Numbered from the stretch's first letter, positions 18,234 through 27,692 are shown. The stretch: DNA of 64,000 nucleotides from Hyphomonadaceae bacterium (GCA_024742355.1 JANSYM010000001.1:310001-374000); one strand, 5' to 3'. Notes: generated by a model not told the origin, from the sequence alone. Translations and numbers: made by a program.

Positions 18234-19361
18234 ATGAGCCCTGTGTCGAACTTTCTTCATGCCACCGCGCAAGCGCTCGGCTTTGACGCGTGCCAGATTT
18301 GCCGGGCTGATGAGCCCTGGCCGGCGGGTGAGCGGCTGGAAGCCTTTGTCGAGGCCGGGCATCACGGCTCGATGGCCTGGATGGAGACGACGCTTGATCG
18401 CCGCAAAACGCCGACGGCGATGTGGGAAGATGCCAAATCGGCTGTGGTTGTGGCGCTCAATTACGGGCCGGATCACGACCCGATGCAGAGCCTGGAACGT
18501 ACCGGCGAAGGTAACATCTCTGTCTATGCCCGCGGCAAGGACTATCATGATGTTCTGAAAAAGCGCCTGAAACAGCTGGCGCGTGCCTTCGTCGCCGAGA
18601 CCGGCGCTGAGGTCAAAGTCTTCGTTGACACCGCGCCGCTGATGGAAAAGCCGCTGGCGCAGAAGGCGGGGCTCGGGTGGCAGGGCAAGCACACCAATCT
18701 GGTCTCGCGCGAGCACGGGTCCTGGCTGTTCCTGGGCGTCATGTTGACCAGCGCCGAACTCGAGCCAGAGGCGCCCGAGATTGACCATTGCGGATCGTGT
18801 CGGGCGTGCCTCGATATCTGTCCGACAGCGGCGTTTCCGGCGCCTTACCAGCTCGATGCGCGCCGGTGCATATCCTATCTGACCATCGAACATAAAGGCC
18901 CGATCGCGCATGAGTTCCGGGCCGCCATGGGCAACCGTATCTATGGCTGCGATGATTGCCTGGCCGTCTGCCCGTGGAACAAGTTTGCGGAGACCGCCCG
19001 AGAAGGCGCGTTCTGGGCCCGTGCCGAGCTCAAGGGGCCGGGGCTTGATGAACTCGCGGCACTCGATGACAGACAGTTTCGGGATGTGTTCTCCGGCTCG
19101 CCAATCAAGCGTATCGGGCGCGACCGTTTCATTCGTAATGTGTTGATTGCGCTTGGAAATTCAGGTGATGCGAATCTGATCGAGGGAAGCGTTCTTCCGC
19201 ATTTGGACGATCAGGATCCGGTCATTCGCGGCGCTGCTGTCTGGGCGCTGTCACGCCTTGATTTGGCCCGCTTTGAAGCCGAAAAGGCCGCGCGTTGCGA
19301 GCTGGAAACGGATACGCAGGTGAGGGCGGAGTGGCAGAGACAGAAGCAACCAGCCGAATGA
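18234..19361 (+). CDS. queG: Epoxyqueuosine reductase QueG
   Basis: QueG reduces epoxyqueuosine to queuosine in tRNA, using cobalamin and two 4Fe-4S clusters. The 375-residue protein has the cobalamin-binding N-terminal domain ([38 protein letters not shown]). Two ferredoxin motifs follow, [12 protein letters not shown] and [18 protein letters not shown]-like C-terminus ([14 protein letters not shown]...) contacts tRNA. ATG 18234 fits the family N-terminus; upstream in-frame ATGs overlap the preceding gene. Its TGA overlaps the mtgA ATG (ATGA). It completes, with queC, queE and queD at 1.6-3.3 kb, most of the queuosine route, though it is not linked to that operon. Confidence 0.95.
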   Translation: MSPVSNFLHATAQALGFDACQICRADEPWPAGERLEAFVEAGHHGSMAWMETTLDRRKTPTAMWEDAKSAVVVALNYGPDHDPMQSLERTGEGNISVYARGKDYHDVLKKRLKQLARAFVAETGAEVKVFVDTAPLMEKPLAQKAGLGWQGKHTNLVSREHGSWLFLGVMLTSAELEPEAPEIDHCGSCRACLDICPTAAFPAPYQLDARRCISYLTIEHKGPIAHEFRAAMGNRIYGCDDCLAVCPWNKFAETAREGAFWARAELKGPGLDELAALDDRQFRDVFSGSPIKRIGRDRFIRNVLIALGNSGDANLIEGSVLPHLDDQDPVIRGAAVWALSRLDLARFEAEKAARCELETDTQVRAEWQRQKQPAE

Positions 19362-20041
19362 GTATCGGGCGCTGGATCTGGCGGGCCGTCAAATTTGCCG
19401 GCGGCCTCGTTGTCGCCGTGCATCTCTACGCGCTGATCCTGTTTTTCGCGCCGGTTCCGGGCACGTTCAACATGACCGGCCGCATCGTTCAGGGCACGGA
19501 TGTCTATTATAGCTGGACGCCGCTGGAAGAAATCTCGCCGCATATTGCCCGCGCCGTGATCGCGGCGGAGGATACGCGCTTTTGCGAGCATTCAGGCGTC
19601 GACATCGACGCCATCAAAACCGCCCTCGATGAGCGCGAGGAAAGCGGCCGGGTGCGCGGCGCCTCAACGCTGACCCAGCAAACCGCGAAGAACGTCTTCC
19701 TGTGGAATGGCGGCGGCTATGCGCGCAAGGGCGCAGAGGCCTGGATGGCGGTGTTTATTGATGGCTTCTGGGGCAAGCGGCGGGTGATGGAAGTCTATCT
19801 CAATGTTGCCGAATGGGGCGATGGATTCTACGGCGCAGAGGCCGCCGCCTATGGCCGCTTCGGCAAACCCGCCAAAGACCTGACAAAGTTTGAGGCGGCG
19901 CGCCTGGCGGCTGTGCTGCCAAGCCCGAACAAGTGGCGAGTCAATCCGGCAGGACCTTATGTGAGACAGCGCACGGGGACCATTCTCGCGCGCATGGATG
20001 TGGTGGCGCGGGACGGGCTCGACAGCTGCGTTCTGGACTAG
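19358..20041 (+). CDS. mtgA: Monofunctional biosynthetic peptidoglycan transglycosylase
   Basis: A 227-residue glycosyltransferase-51 enzyme that polymerises lipid II into glycan strands at the inner membrane. There is one N-terminal transmembrane helix (about residues 10-32). The GT51 motifs follow: [12 protein letters not shown] with catalytic Glu71, [13 protein letters not shown], and VEVYLN-like [14 protein letters not shown]. There is no transpeptidase domain, hence monofunctional. The start overlaps the queG stop. The TAG stop shares the palindrome CTAG (20038-20041) with the stop of the convergent TPR gene. Confidence 0.95.
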   Translation: MSIGRWIWRAVKFAGGLVVAVHLYALILFFAPVPGTFNMTGRIVQGTDVYYSWTPLEEISPHIARAVIAAEDTRFCEHSGVDIDAIKTALDEREESGRVRGASTLTQQTAKNVFLWNGGGYARKGAEAWMAVFIDGFWGKRRVMEVYLNVAEWGDGFYGAEAAAYGRFGKPAKDLTKFEAARLAAVLPSPNKWRVNPAGPYVRQRTGTILARMDVVARDGLDSCVLD

Positions 20042-20691
20042 TTGAGTTCCGACAGCCGGATGGCTTCGCGAATATCACCGCGCAAGACGAGGATATCAAT
20101 ATTCTCCGGATCGAGCGCCAGCGCCTCTTCCATATCAGCTCTGGCGGCCGGTAGATTCTCTGTCGCGAGGTGCGCCCGGGCGCGCAGGGACAGGGCCTCG
20201 GCATCGCCGGGGTTGAGCTGCAAGGCGGCGTTGAGGTCGTCGACGCCTTCGATCCAGCGCTCAATGGCGAGATAGGCCGCAGCGCGATCCTTGTAGATAT
20301 CCGGGTCATCCTGTTCGAGCTTGAGCGCCTCGGAGAGGGCGACAATCGCGGCATCCGGATAATTGCCCGCCAGCCAGGCATTTCCGGCCTGAGCGAGATA
20401 GATGATGCGGTCCTGAAGCTCAATCGCATCCGGCGCCGTTGCCAGCGCTTCCAGCCGCGCCGCGCCTTCTTCCAGCCGGTCCAGCGCCAGCAGCGACAGG
20501 GCATTGCAGTATCGCGCCTTTGGACGGTTGCCATTGCTCAGCCAGGCGAGGGAATCCTCGAACGCTTCTTCCGGTGCGGTCTCGGTTTTTTCGATACAGG
20601 CCTGCAGGCGATCCATCTCGGCGCGGGCAATATCTTCTGATGCAGATTGCGAGATTGGGAGAAGCCCAGACAACAAGACAGCTAAAAGCAT
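20038..20691 (-). CDS. Secreted tetratricopeptide-repeat protein
   Basis: A 217-residue protein with a signal peptide (MLLAVLLSGLLPISQSAS) and at least four TPR units from about residue 55 on, with typical Ala/Gly/Tyr spacing such as AGNAWLAGNYPDAA and KDRAAAYLAIERW. It is a scaffold for protein-protein contacts in the periplasm; partners are unknown. ATG 20691 is preferred over the upstream 20751 because it places the signal peptide at the N-terminus. Convergent with mtgA, with the stop codons overlapping. Confidence 0.8.
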   Translation of the reverse strand: MLLAVLLSGLLPISQSASEDIARAEMDRLQACIEKTETAPEEAFEDSLAWLSNGNRPKARYCNALSLLALDRLEEGAARLEALATAPDAIELQDRIIYLAQAGNAWLAGNYPDAAIVALSEALKLEQDDPDIYKDRAAAYLAIERWIEGVDDLNAALQLNPGDAEALSLRARAHLATENLPAARADMEEALALDPENIDILVLRGDIREAIRLSELN

Positions 20692-20751
20692 GGACAATCC
20701 CTCCGACAAGCCAATATCTATTGCAGTAAGGACACTCAGATACGAGCGCAA

Positions 20752-21588
20752 ATGACAGATCCGTCACAACCCCTCTTTTTGTTTGGACCGGGCTATTGTG
20801 CCACAGCGCTCGCGGCGGTGTGGACGGGTCCGGTCATGGCAACATATCGCTCGGATGAGGGCCTGCACAGGCTTGCAGAAACACCGCTGAAGCCGGTCTC
20901 AAGTGTGGATGAAACCGAGCTGCGCGCAGCGATTTGCGGCGCGCATGTGCTGATCAGCACGCCGCCGGATGAAAATGGCTGTCCCGCGCACGCATTGATC
21001 GGTGACGTCGCCGACACGGCAGCGAGCGTGACCTATCTGTCGACCACAGGCGTCTATGGCGACCTCGGCGGCGGCTGGGCGATGGAGTGGAGCCCACTCA
21101 ACCCACAGTCGGAACGTGCCCGGCGCCGGGCGGCTGCGGAACGCGCCTGGCAGGCGACTTTTGACACGGCCTGCATTGTCCGGCTGCCCGGGATTTACGG
21201 CCCTGGACGGTCAGCCCTTGATCGCCTGCGTGGCGGCACGGCACGGCGGATCGTCAAGGATGGGCATGTGTTCTCACGCGCGCATGTCGACGATATTGCC
21301 AGCGGTCTTTACGCCTTGATCCAGAACCAGGCGCGCGGGCCGTTCAATCTCTGCGATGACCTCGCGGCCCCGCCGCAGGATGTGGTCAGCTTTGCAGCGG
21401 ACCTGCTGGGCCTGGAGCCGCCGCCGGAGACACGGTTCGAGGAGGCGGATCTCTCGCCAATGGGGCGGAGTTTCTACGCCGAATGCAAACGGGTCTCGAA
21501 TGCGCGGCTGAAAGCCGTCACGGGGTGGCGACCAGCCTATCCCACCTATCGCGATGGCTTGTCTGCCATCCATGCGTCAGGGGGCTAG
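20752..21588 (+). CDS. NAD(P)-binding epimerase-like protein (atypical SDR)
   Basis: A 278-residue atypical short-chain dehydrogenase related to NAD-dependent epimerases. The dinucleotide loop is FGPGYCATAL near the N-terminus. YLSTTGVYGDLGGGW contains the Ser/Thr-x-Tyr region, and RLPGIYGPGRSALDRL and FNLCDD are common to SDR proteins of the YeeZ type. The classic YxxxK is not evident, so oxidoreductase activity is uncertain. It diverges from the TPR gene and its stop (TAG) shares CTAG with the convergent DUF1501 gene. Confidence 0.75.
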   Translation: MTDPSQPLFLFGPGYCATALAAVWTGPVMATYRSDEGLHRLAETPLKPVSSVDETELRAAICGAHVLISTPPDENGCPAHALIGDVADTAASVTYLSTTGVYGDLGGGWAMEWSPLNPQSERARRRAAAERAWQATFDTACIVRLPGIYGPGRSALDRLRGGTARRIVKDGHVFSRAHVDDIASGLYALIQNQARGPFNLCDDLAAPPQDVVSFAADLLGLEPPPETRFEEADLSPMGRSFYAECKRVSNARLKAVTGWRPAYPTYRDGLSAIHASGG

Positions 21589-23024
21589 CTGCTGGCGCCG
21601 CCCATGAAGCCGAGATCGCGGGTATTGAAATTGCTCAGATTTGGCAGAGAGCTGCCCAGTTCCGAACTGTTCAGTCCGAACCACGCGCCCATGGTCGCCG
21701 CGTATTGCTCAACCGATGTGGTCGGAATCAGACGCCCCCCTGTCCGCGTATAGAAGCCATTGCCAAGATCCGCGGTGGGCATGTCGCCATAAATGTTCTT
21801 TCCGCGAACATCGCCGCCAGCGACGAAATGGTGACCGCCCCAACCGTGATCGGTGCCATTGCCATTGTCGATCAGCGTGCGGCCGAAATCAGATGCCGTG
21901 AAGACCAGGACATTGTTCCACTCGCCGATCTCGACCATGGCGTCACGGAAGGTCGAAATCGCAGATGCCAGATCGGTATGCAGGCCGCCGAGAGAATTTG
22001 CTTGCCCACTATGCGTATCGTAGCCGCCTGTGTTGACGTAATACATTTGTCGCGAAACGTTCAGGAACTGGCGAATCTTGATCGTCTCAGCCACCGCCTG
22101 CATCTGCCTCGACAGGCTGGAATTGCCTGCAAAAACAGTACTGAACGGAGTCGCATTGGCGCGCGCCGTCGCATATTGCTCGGAATTTTCGACGGCTTTG
22201 GCCGTTGCGATTGAGGTGTCTTGTTCGAACAGATTGCGACTTTGCAAATCGCGACGCGTCAGCAATGTGCGAATCTTGTCGCGCGCAGCATCGTCGCCAT
22301 CGGTGGAGCCGAGCAGATTGCGATTGGTGTAGAGGCTTGGCTCCGGGGCGCCGCCGCTGGTCACCGTGAATTGCGAGACATCATTGCCGGCCAGGAAGAC
22401 ATCGTTCGATCGTGTCGCCATGGCGGAAAACACGCGGTTCTCACTTGGCGAGGAGGCAACGACGCGGTCCATAAACCGGCCACCCCATCCCAATCTCGAA
22501 CCTTCGACGCCAAATGACATCCAGGTTGACTGCTGGTCATTGTGCGAGAACAGCCGCTTCGGCAGGATTGCAGAATCACTGTCGAGCTGAGCGCGCGTGG
22601 TTGGCTGAATCAATGGGCCGACATTGCCGACCACAGCCAGGTCACCGGCTTCGAACATCGCATGCAGCGATGCCAGTTCCGGCGGCATCGCAAATTGCCG
22701 CCCACCAAAATTGCCAGCATTGTCGGGATTGAGCTGCAACAGGTTGGCGCGATTGCGCGACGAGGCAGACGATCCGGAATTGTAGGACCCGAACAGGCCG
22801 CTGCGCACGCTCTGCAGCTGATTGTACGAGGCCTGATCATAAGGCAGGACAGAGTCCGCGCCATCCATACCGCCTTTCAGGAAGATACAGACCATCGCCT
22901 TGTATCCGCTGGTATTGGCAGCCCAGGCATCATTCAGCCCGAGCCCCGTCATGGCGCCGAAACTGCTTGCAAATCCAGCCGTGCCGAGGCCGGCCAGGAC
23001 GTGACGTCGTGAAATATTGGCCAT
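21585..23024 (-). CDS. DUF1501 domain-containing protein, Tat-exported
   Basis: A 479-residue protein of the DUF1501 family, distantly related to alkaline phosphatase/sulfatase folds. The N-terminus MANISRRHVLAGLGTAGFASS is a twin-arginine signal, so it is exported folded. FLKGGMDGADSVLPYD, NTGGYDTHSGQ and FTASDFGRTLIDNGNGTDHGWGGHHFVAGG are family hallmarks with many potential metal ligands (Asp, His). A strong GAAGGAG precedes ATG 23024. It lies 20 bases after the DUF1800 gene in the same operon; the two families nearly always travel together. The substrate is unknown. Confidence 0.9.
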   Translation of the reverse strand: MANISRRHVLAGLGTAGFASSFGAMTGLGLNDAWAANTSGYKAMVCIFLKGGMDGADSVLPYDQASYNQLQSVRSGLFGSYNSGSSASSRNRANLLQLNPDNAGNFGGRQFAMPPELASLHAMFEAGDLAVVGNVGPLIQPTTRAQLDSDSAILPKRLFSHNDQQSTWMSFGVEGSRLGWGGRFMDRVVASSPSENRVFSAMATRSNDVFLAGNDVSQFTVTSGGAPEPSLYTNRNLLGSTDGDDAARDKIRTLLTRRDLQSRNLFEQDTSIATAKAVENSEQYATARANATPFSTVFAGNSSLSRQMQAVAETIKIRQFLNVSRQMYYVNTGGYDTHSGQANSLGGLHTDLASAISTFRDAMVEIGEWNNVLVFTASDFGRTLIDNGNGTDHGWGGHHFVAGGDVRGKNIYGDMPTADLGNGFYTRTGGRLIPTTSVEQYAATMGAWFGLNSSELGSSLPNLSNFNTRDLGFMGGASS

Positions 23025-23044
23025 TCGTGAGACTCCTTCTGAGC

Positions 23045-24817
23045 TTACCAGGTGACCGCGTAAGAGGGTGAATTGAGAACGAGAGCAACCGCCGTCATAA
23101 CCACATCCTCGCGGTCCTGAGCGGTGTTCTCCGCAGTGTTTGTTCGAATTGGGATCGTGTTCAGGATGTCGACAATGTCAGTCTTCTCGATATCCGTCAT
23201 TCGGCCGCCGGTGAGCAGGTCATCCAGATGATCTACCAAGGCTTGCGGTGTGTCGACGAGCGCCAGTTCCTCACTATAGTCCGGCGAATAGGTCTGTATC
23301 GACGAGTCCGCCTGGCCTGCGCGGTCGAACGCAAACTCAGTCATGAAATTCATGATTCCGACCGCACTGCTGGCATTCACAATCTGGAATTCAGGCACGG
23401 TAATGTTCTGATCTCCGGCATTTGTACCCGGGGCGATGTACCCGGGGCGATAGAAATTGAATACCGATGGCGCGCGGAACGCCTGCTGTCCGAGTGAGAA
23501 CGCATTGCTGCGCGTGTCTCGAAGAGCGTTTTCGTTCTTGGCGTCCAGCGTTTGAACGTTGAACGCCCGGGCCCAATGGGTGAATCGCAGGATCGGTTCG
23601 CGGACCTTGCCAATCGCCAGCGTGCCACCGCTGGTCGGCTCAGCAAAGAGCGTCGGCTCGAGCAGGACGGCGGCGAGTGTGGCCTGCAGGTCGCCGCGCT
23701 GGCCGGTGCCAAATCGTTGCCCACCCGGTGCGGTAAAACTGCCATTCTCAAACGCCGTTGCAACATTCTGTATATAGGCTGGCGACGGATTCGATTGCGT
23801 GAACCGCTGGATCAATTGACGCGAAATGAATGGCGCGACGTTGGGGTGATTGAAGATTGTGTCCAATGCGATGCGAATGCTTTCATCGCCCGGTGTGCCT
23901 GCGGCAATTGTGGTCCCAAGGAATTGTTTTTCGAGCTCGGAATGCGAGGTGGCGACGATTTCCATCCGACGAATGCGCGCATCGGACGTGTCGTCGCCGG
24001 TGCTGCTGCGCGCAAAATTGAGGCCGGTGAACACCCGCGCCAGACCGACAATGTCATCATTCGAATAGGTTTCGATCTGCTGGCCCTGGCCATCCAGTCT
24101 TGGGCTGCCATCCATGTTCAGCTCGATCACGCCGATCGAAAACAGTTGCAGGATTTCCCGCGCATAGTTTTCATCCGGCATACGTCCGGTATTGGGATTG
24201 CCTTTCTGATTGCCGCGATAGGTCAGATAATTGCCCATGGCGGGCGAATAGGTCACGGCTTCGAGCACATCGCGATAATTGCCAAGGGCATTCTCGATCA
24301 GGACGTCCTGATAATAGCCGCGGAGGAATTGATCTGAGTCATTTGCGTCCGAGTAGACGAAGATTTGCGAGAGCGCGAACGCCATGCGCTGGCGCAGCTG
24401 ATCGTCGGAACCGACAATGTGATCCCAATACAGCGCGTTGATCACCTTGCCGTCCAGGCCACCATCGGGTCTGCGCGGTTGGGCGAGCAAAATCGGCAGG
24501 GAAAGCGAGACCGGCTTGGCAAATTCGCGCGCCACCCAATCGGCGGCGTCGGTGCCTGTCAACGCGGCGATTTCCGACTTCGATCCGCCAAATGTGGCGC
24601 GTGCCAGGAAACGGGTTGCCTCGATGCTGGTATCGACTTGAGTACTTCCAGAGATAGGCGGTGTTCCGCCGCCGCCTCCGCCACCACCACCGGATCCGCC
24701 TCCGCCGACCGGTGTGGTCGGGGGCACGGATGCACCGCCCCCACCGCCGCTACAGGCAGCAAGTACAAGTCCTGCGGCAAAAAGAGTACTGACTAGATAG
24801 CTCGGCGACTTACGCAT
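23045..24817 (-). CDS. DUF1800 domain-containing lipoprotein
   Basis: A 590-residue DUF1800 protein. The signal peptide ends in a lipobox (LVLAAC, Cys about residue 22), followed by a long Gly/Pro/Ser linker (residues about 23-55) rich in poly-Gly, then the DUF1800 domain. Typical landmarks are RFLARATFGGS, RMAFALSQIFVYSD, MGNYLTYRGNQKGN, PDENYAREILQLFSIG and GTPGDESIRIALD. A surface-exposed lipoprotein reaching out on a flexible linker is plausible. It forms a two-gene operon with the Tat-exported DUF1501 protein. No enzymatic function is established for the family. Confidence 0.9.
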   Translation of the reverse strand: MRKSPSYLVSTLFAAGLVLAACSGGGGGASVPPTTPVGGGGSGGGGGGGGGTPPISGSTQVDTSIEATRFLARATFGGSKSEIAALTGTDAADWVAREFAKPVSLSLPILLAQPRRPDGGLDGKVINALYWDHIVGSDDQLRQRMAFALSQIFVYSDANDSDQFLRGYYQDVLIENALGNYRDVLEAVTYSPAMGNYLTYRGNQKGNPNTGRMPDENYAREILQLFSIGVIELNMDGSPRLDGQGQQIETYSNDDIVGLARVFTGLNFARSSTGDDTSDARIRRMEIVATSHSELEKQFLGTTIAAGTPGDESIRIALDTIFNHPNVAPFISRQLIQRFTQSNPSPAYIQNVATAFENGSFTAPGGQRFGTGQRGDLQATLAAVLLEPTLFAEPTSGGTLAIGKVREPILRFTHWARAFNVQTLDAKNENALRDTRSNAFSLGQQAFRAPSVFNFYRPGYIAPGTNAGDQNITVPEFQIVNASSAVGIMNFMTEFAFDRAGQADSSIQTYSPDYSEELALVDTPQALVDHLDDLLTGGRMTDIEKTDIVDILNTIPIRTNTAENTAQDREDVVMTAVALVLNSPSYAVTW

Positions 24818-25010
24818 GTCGTCGTCCCTCGTTTGAACATCCCGGCCCGTATGTCGTTTTTTTTGCGCCCCAAACAGCTAAGTCTTCGTAAGACGAGGCA
24901 CGATAATTTGCACGATGCGTTAACGCCTTGTTAATCAAGGTCTTTCCGAAGCAAGGTTGAATGAAATTTAATGTTCAAACGCCGAAAGAAAGCCGCTCAG
25001 ATCCCAATGA

Positions 25011-25985
25011 TTACGGGGATATAATCAATTTTCCGACGACTTTGCGATCCAGAAGCTGGCGAAATCCGTCCACGGTTTGCGCCAAAGGCAGACAATCATG
25101 CACATGGGGTCGGGTCTTTCCCTCACGCGCCCAGGACCAGATTTGCGCGACATTCTCTCGACCGCGTTCCGGAAACTGGCGTCCATATTCGCCGGCGCGG
25201 ACACCGACGACGGAAAATCCCTTGATCAAGGGCATGTTGGTCGCGACCGACGCGATGCGCCCGGACGTGAAGCCGATCACCAGCAAGCGGCCATCAAACG
25301 CGATGCAGCGCACGCTTTCATCAAAGACATCACCTCCGACCGGGTCATAGATCACATCCACGCCGCGCCCGCCGGTCAGGTCTTTAACCTGCTGGCGAAA
25401 GCCGTCTTTCGTGTTGATCACATGGTCGGCGCCATAGGCTTTGACCTTCGCAAGCTTGTCATCAGATCCGCCTGTCGCGATCACCGTGGCGCCAAGCAAT
25501 TTGCCGACATCGACAGCGGCCATGCCAACCCCGCCACTAGCGCCATGCACCAAGAGCGTTTCACCCGCTTGCAACCGCCCGCGCCGGACAAGGGCGACAT
25601 AGGCGGTGAGGTAGGCAGCGGAATAAGAGGCGGCTTGCTCGAAGGACAGGTTGGTCGGCTTTGTTTGCAATCCGTCGATGGCGGCGATGGCGTATTCGGC
25701 AAACCCGCCAAAACGTGCGCCGCCGCAAACTTCGTCGCCAACAGAAAATCCGTCAACGCCGTCGCCAATCGCTGCCACCGTGCCGGAAATGTCCATGCCT
25801 GGCGTGAACGGTGGATCGAGCTTGAGCTGGTATTTGCCCTGGCAGAGCAGAATGTCGGGATAATTGATGCTGGTGGCGTGAACCTTGACCAGCACCTGGC
25901 CGGGACCTGGCGTCGGTGTCTCAACCTCGCGCAGCTCGACCCCGGCCAGATCGTCAGTGATTTTATGGCAGACGAGGGCGCGCAT
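25011..25985 (-). CDS. NADPH:quinone oxidoreductase family protein
   Basis: A 324-residue zinc-independent medium-chain dehydrogenase/reductase. N-terminal GroES-like domain (TSINYPDILLCQGKYQ) and a Rossmann domain with VHGASGGVGMAAVDVGKLLGA, then YDPVGGDVFDESVR, typical of quinone oxidoreductase/acyl-CoA-reductase-like MDRs that lack the catalytic zinc Cys residues. It reduces quinones or enones with NADPH in the cytosol. ATG 25985 overlaps the TGA of the upstream esterase gene (TGATG). It is the third gene of a tetR - esterase - qor operon, suggesting a detoxification or catabolic function under the TetR regulator. Confidence 0.9.
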   Translation of the reverse strand: MRALVCHKITDDLAGVELREVETPTPGPGQVLVKVHATSINYPDILLCQGKYQLKLDPPFTPGMDISGTVAAIGDGVDGFSVGDEVCGGARFGGFAEYAIAAIDGLQTKPTNLSFEQAASYSAAYLTAYVALVRRGRLQAGETLLVHGASGGVGMAAVDVGKLLGATVIATGGSDDKLAKVKAYGADHVINTKDGFRQQVKDLTGGRGVDVIYDPVGGDVFDESVRCIAFDGRLLVIGFTSGRIASVATNMPLIKGFSVVGVRAGEYGRQFPERGRENVAQIWSWAREGKTRPHVHDCLPLAQTVDGFRQLLDRKVVGKLIISP

Positions 25986-27019
25986 CAAAGCTTGGCATAG
26001 GCGTCCCGGACCATGCCGGCGACCTCCAGACAGGCGTCGCGGGCAGCTGGCACCACCGCCGTAAATGCGGTGAAGCCATGCGCGAGACTGTCATAGCATT
26101 TGAACGTGACATCGACGCCCGCGGCTTCCAGCTTCTTGGCATAGGCGGCGCCGTCATCGACCAGCGGGTCAAACCCGGCGGTCGCAATCACGGCAGGCGG
26201 CAAGCCTTCCAGGCGCATTTCCTGTGCGGGAGAGAGCAGGACATTGCTGCGCTCGAACTCGTCCGGGAGATATTGTTTCATGAACCATTGCATGGTGTCG
26301 GTCGAAAGCGGGTAGGTCTCGCCATAGGTCGTCGCCGACGGGAACTCAGTGACCAGGTCAGTCGCCGGATAGATCAGCAATTGCAGCTCCGGCTTGGGCA
26401 TGCCGCGGCGGGTTGATTCCTGCGCGATGATGGCGCTGAAATTGCCGCCCATACTGTCGCCGCCAATCGCCGCACGGCCGGCCGGCGCTCCATATTTCTC
26501 GGCGTTCGACAGGGTCCATTCATAGGCCGAGATACAATCTTCCAGGCCGACAGGAAACTTGTGTTGCGGGGCGAGACGATAATCGACCGAGACAACCGGG
26601 CATTTGGCGACTTTGGCGATCATCGAACAGAAGGCATGACAGGCTTCGACATTCAGGATCACCCCGCCGCCCATATGCCAATAGGCCATCATCGGCGCGC
26701 TCGGATCCTGATCGTCCGGCTGGTACAGGCGGACCGGAATTTCGTGCCCGTCCTTGCCGGGAATTGTCATGTCCTCAAAACGAACGCCGGGCTCGGGCTT
26801 GGCCGCGAACATGCCGAGCCCCTCGATCGCGGCCGCCTGGGCCACTTCCGGTTCCAGGGACGACATTGGCGGTTGTTTGGCCGCGCCATGGGCGATGAAT
26901 TGCAGATTGGGGTCGAGCGTGCGCCCGCCGAGGACAACCGGCTCACCGCCCGCCATTTTGATTTTCCAGCTGGCTGGCAGCTTCAGAAGCAGTTTCGCAA
27001 TCGTTGCCTGCAGACTCAT
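25985..27019 (-). CDS. Alpha/beta hydrolase of the hormone-sensitive lipase family
   Basis: A 344-residue esterase of the HSL (family IV) group. The oxyanion motif, normally HGGG, reads HMGGG (YWHMGGGVI). The nucleophile is in GDSMGGN (usual GDSAGG). The acid is Asp in TAGFDPLVDDG and the base is His in LAHGFTAF. An N-terminal cap region precedes the core. Expected activity is hydrolysis of short-chain esters in the cytosol. Upstream, an inverted repeat (27029-27035/27046-27052) would pair with the Shine-Dalgarno GGGAGG, so translation may be controlled. Co-transcribed with the TetR gene (49 bases upstream) and qor (one-base overlap). Confidence 0.88.
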   Translation of the reverse strand: MSLQATIAKLLLKLPASWKIKMAGGEPVVLGGRTLDPNLQFIAHGAAKQPPMSSLEPEVAQAAAIEGLGMFAAKPEPGVRFEDMTIPGKDGHEIPVRLYQPDDQDPSAPMMAYWHMGGGVILNVEACHAFCSMIAKVAKCPVVSVDYRLAPQHKFPVGLEDCISAYEWTLSNAEKYGAPAGRAAIGGDSMGGNFSAIIAQESTRRGMPKPELQLLIYPATDLVTEFPSATTYGETYPLSTDTMQWFMKQYLPDEFERSNVLLSPAQEMRLEGLPPAVIATAGFDPLVDDGAAYAKKLEAAGVDVTFKCYDSLAHGFTAFTAVVPAARDACLEVAGMVRDAYAKL

Positions 27020-27027
27020 CCACCGGC

Positions 27028-27052
27028 CCTCCCAATCATTTTTTCTTGGGAG
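27028..27052 (-). promoter_or_regulatory. Hairpin masking the esterase ribosome binding site
   Basis: Minus-strand arms CTCCCAA and TTGGGAG flank an A-rich 10-base loop; the second arm is part of the GGGAGG that lies eight bases before the esterase ATG. Folding would hide the ribosome binding site. Found by eye, not folded computationally. Confidence 0.4.
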
Positions 27053-27068
27053 CTAATCTGACCGCGCT

Positions 27069-27692
27069 TCAGGATTTGGCAAGCGCTTCGATCCCTGCCA
27101 GCATCAGTTTTGCCGAGAATTCTGTTGCTCCCGCCGCGTCAACCGGGCGGCGAAGCAGCATCTTGTCGCCGGTTTCCCTGGCGATACCGATCGCGGCGGC
27201 GGTGAGATAGTCCAGGTCGAGATGCGCAAGGCCGACCTTGTCCATGACAATTTCCAGGTCGGCGCGGATTTCGTCGGACACGGTTTGCATTTCCGGCGTA
27301 TCGATCCGGACCCCGATCAGGCTCATATGCGGTGACCCCGCCTCGATCGCCGGATTGTTCTCTTCGGCGAGGAAATTGAAATAGGCGCCATAGGCAGCGT
27401 AGAGATAGGATTCCAGGTCCTGCGCATCCTCGCGCACTTTCTGGAGCAGGGGACGGAAGCGTTTCACGCTGTCATTCGAGATCGCCTCGAACACTTCTTC
27501 CTTGGACTTGAAATAATTGTAGAATGTGCCGCTCGCCAGGTCGGTTTCGCGAATGATGTCGCGAATATTCGCCGCGTCATAGCCGATGCGCGCAAACACG
27601 GTGCGGGCGGCATCGAGAATCGCTTGTCGATTGGCTTGCTTGGCGCGCGCGCGTTTGCCCATGCGGACAACAGGTTCAGCGGTAATCGTCAT
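27069..27692 (-). CDS. TetR family transcriptional regulator
   Basis: A 207-residue regulator with an N-terminal TetR helix-turn-helix (ILDAARTVFARIGYDAANIRDI followed by ASGTFYNYFKSKEEVFEAI). The ligand-binding C-terminal domain is variable and includes a stretch common in fatty-acid or CoA-ester-sensing TetR proteins, but the ligand cannot be named. It is the first gene of the tetR - esterase - qor operon and probably autoregulates it. A segment with HM-LIGVRI after residue 120 lies in the ligand domain. Confidence 0.9.
   Translation of the reverse strand: MTITAEPVVRMGKRARAKQANRQAILDAARTVFARIGYDAANIRDIIRETDLASGTFYNYFKSKEEVFEAISNDSVKRFRPLLQKVREDAQDLESYLYAAYGAYFNFLAEENNPAIEAGSPHMSLIGVRIDTPEMQTVSDEIRADLEIVMDKVGLAHLDLDYLTAAAIGIARETGDKMLLRRPVDAAGATEFSAKLMLAGIEALAKS

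Noticed and set aside
24600-24760. Gly-rich tract in the DUF1800 gene as a tandem repeat or frameshift
   Set aside because: It stays in frame and is a natural flexible linker after a lipobox Cys.
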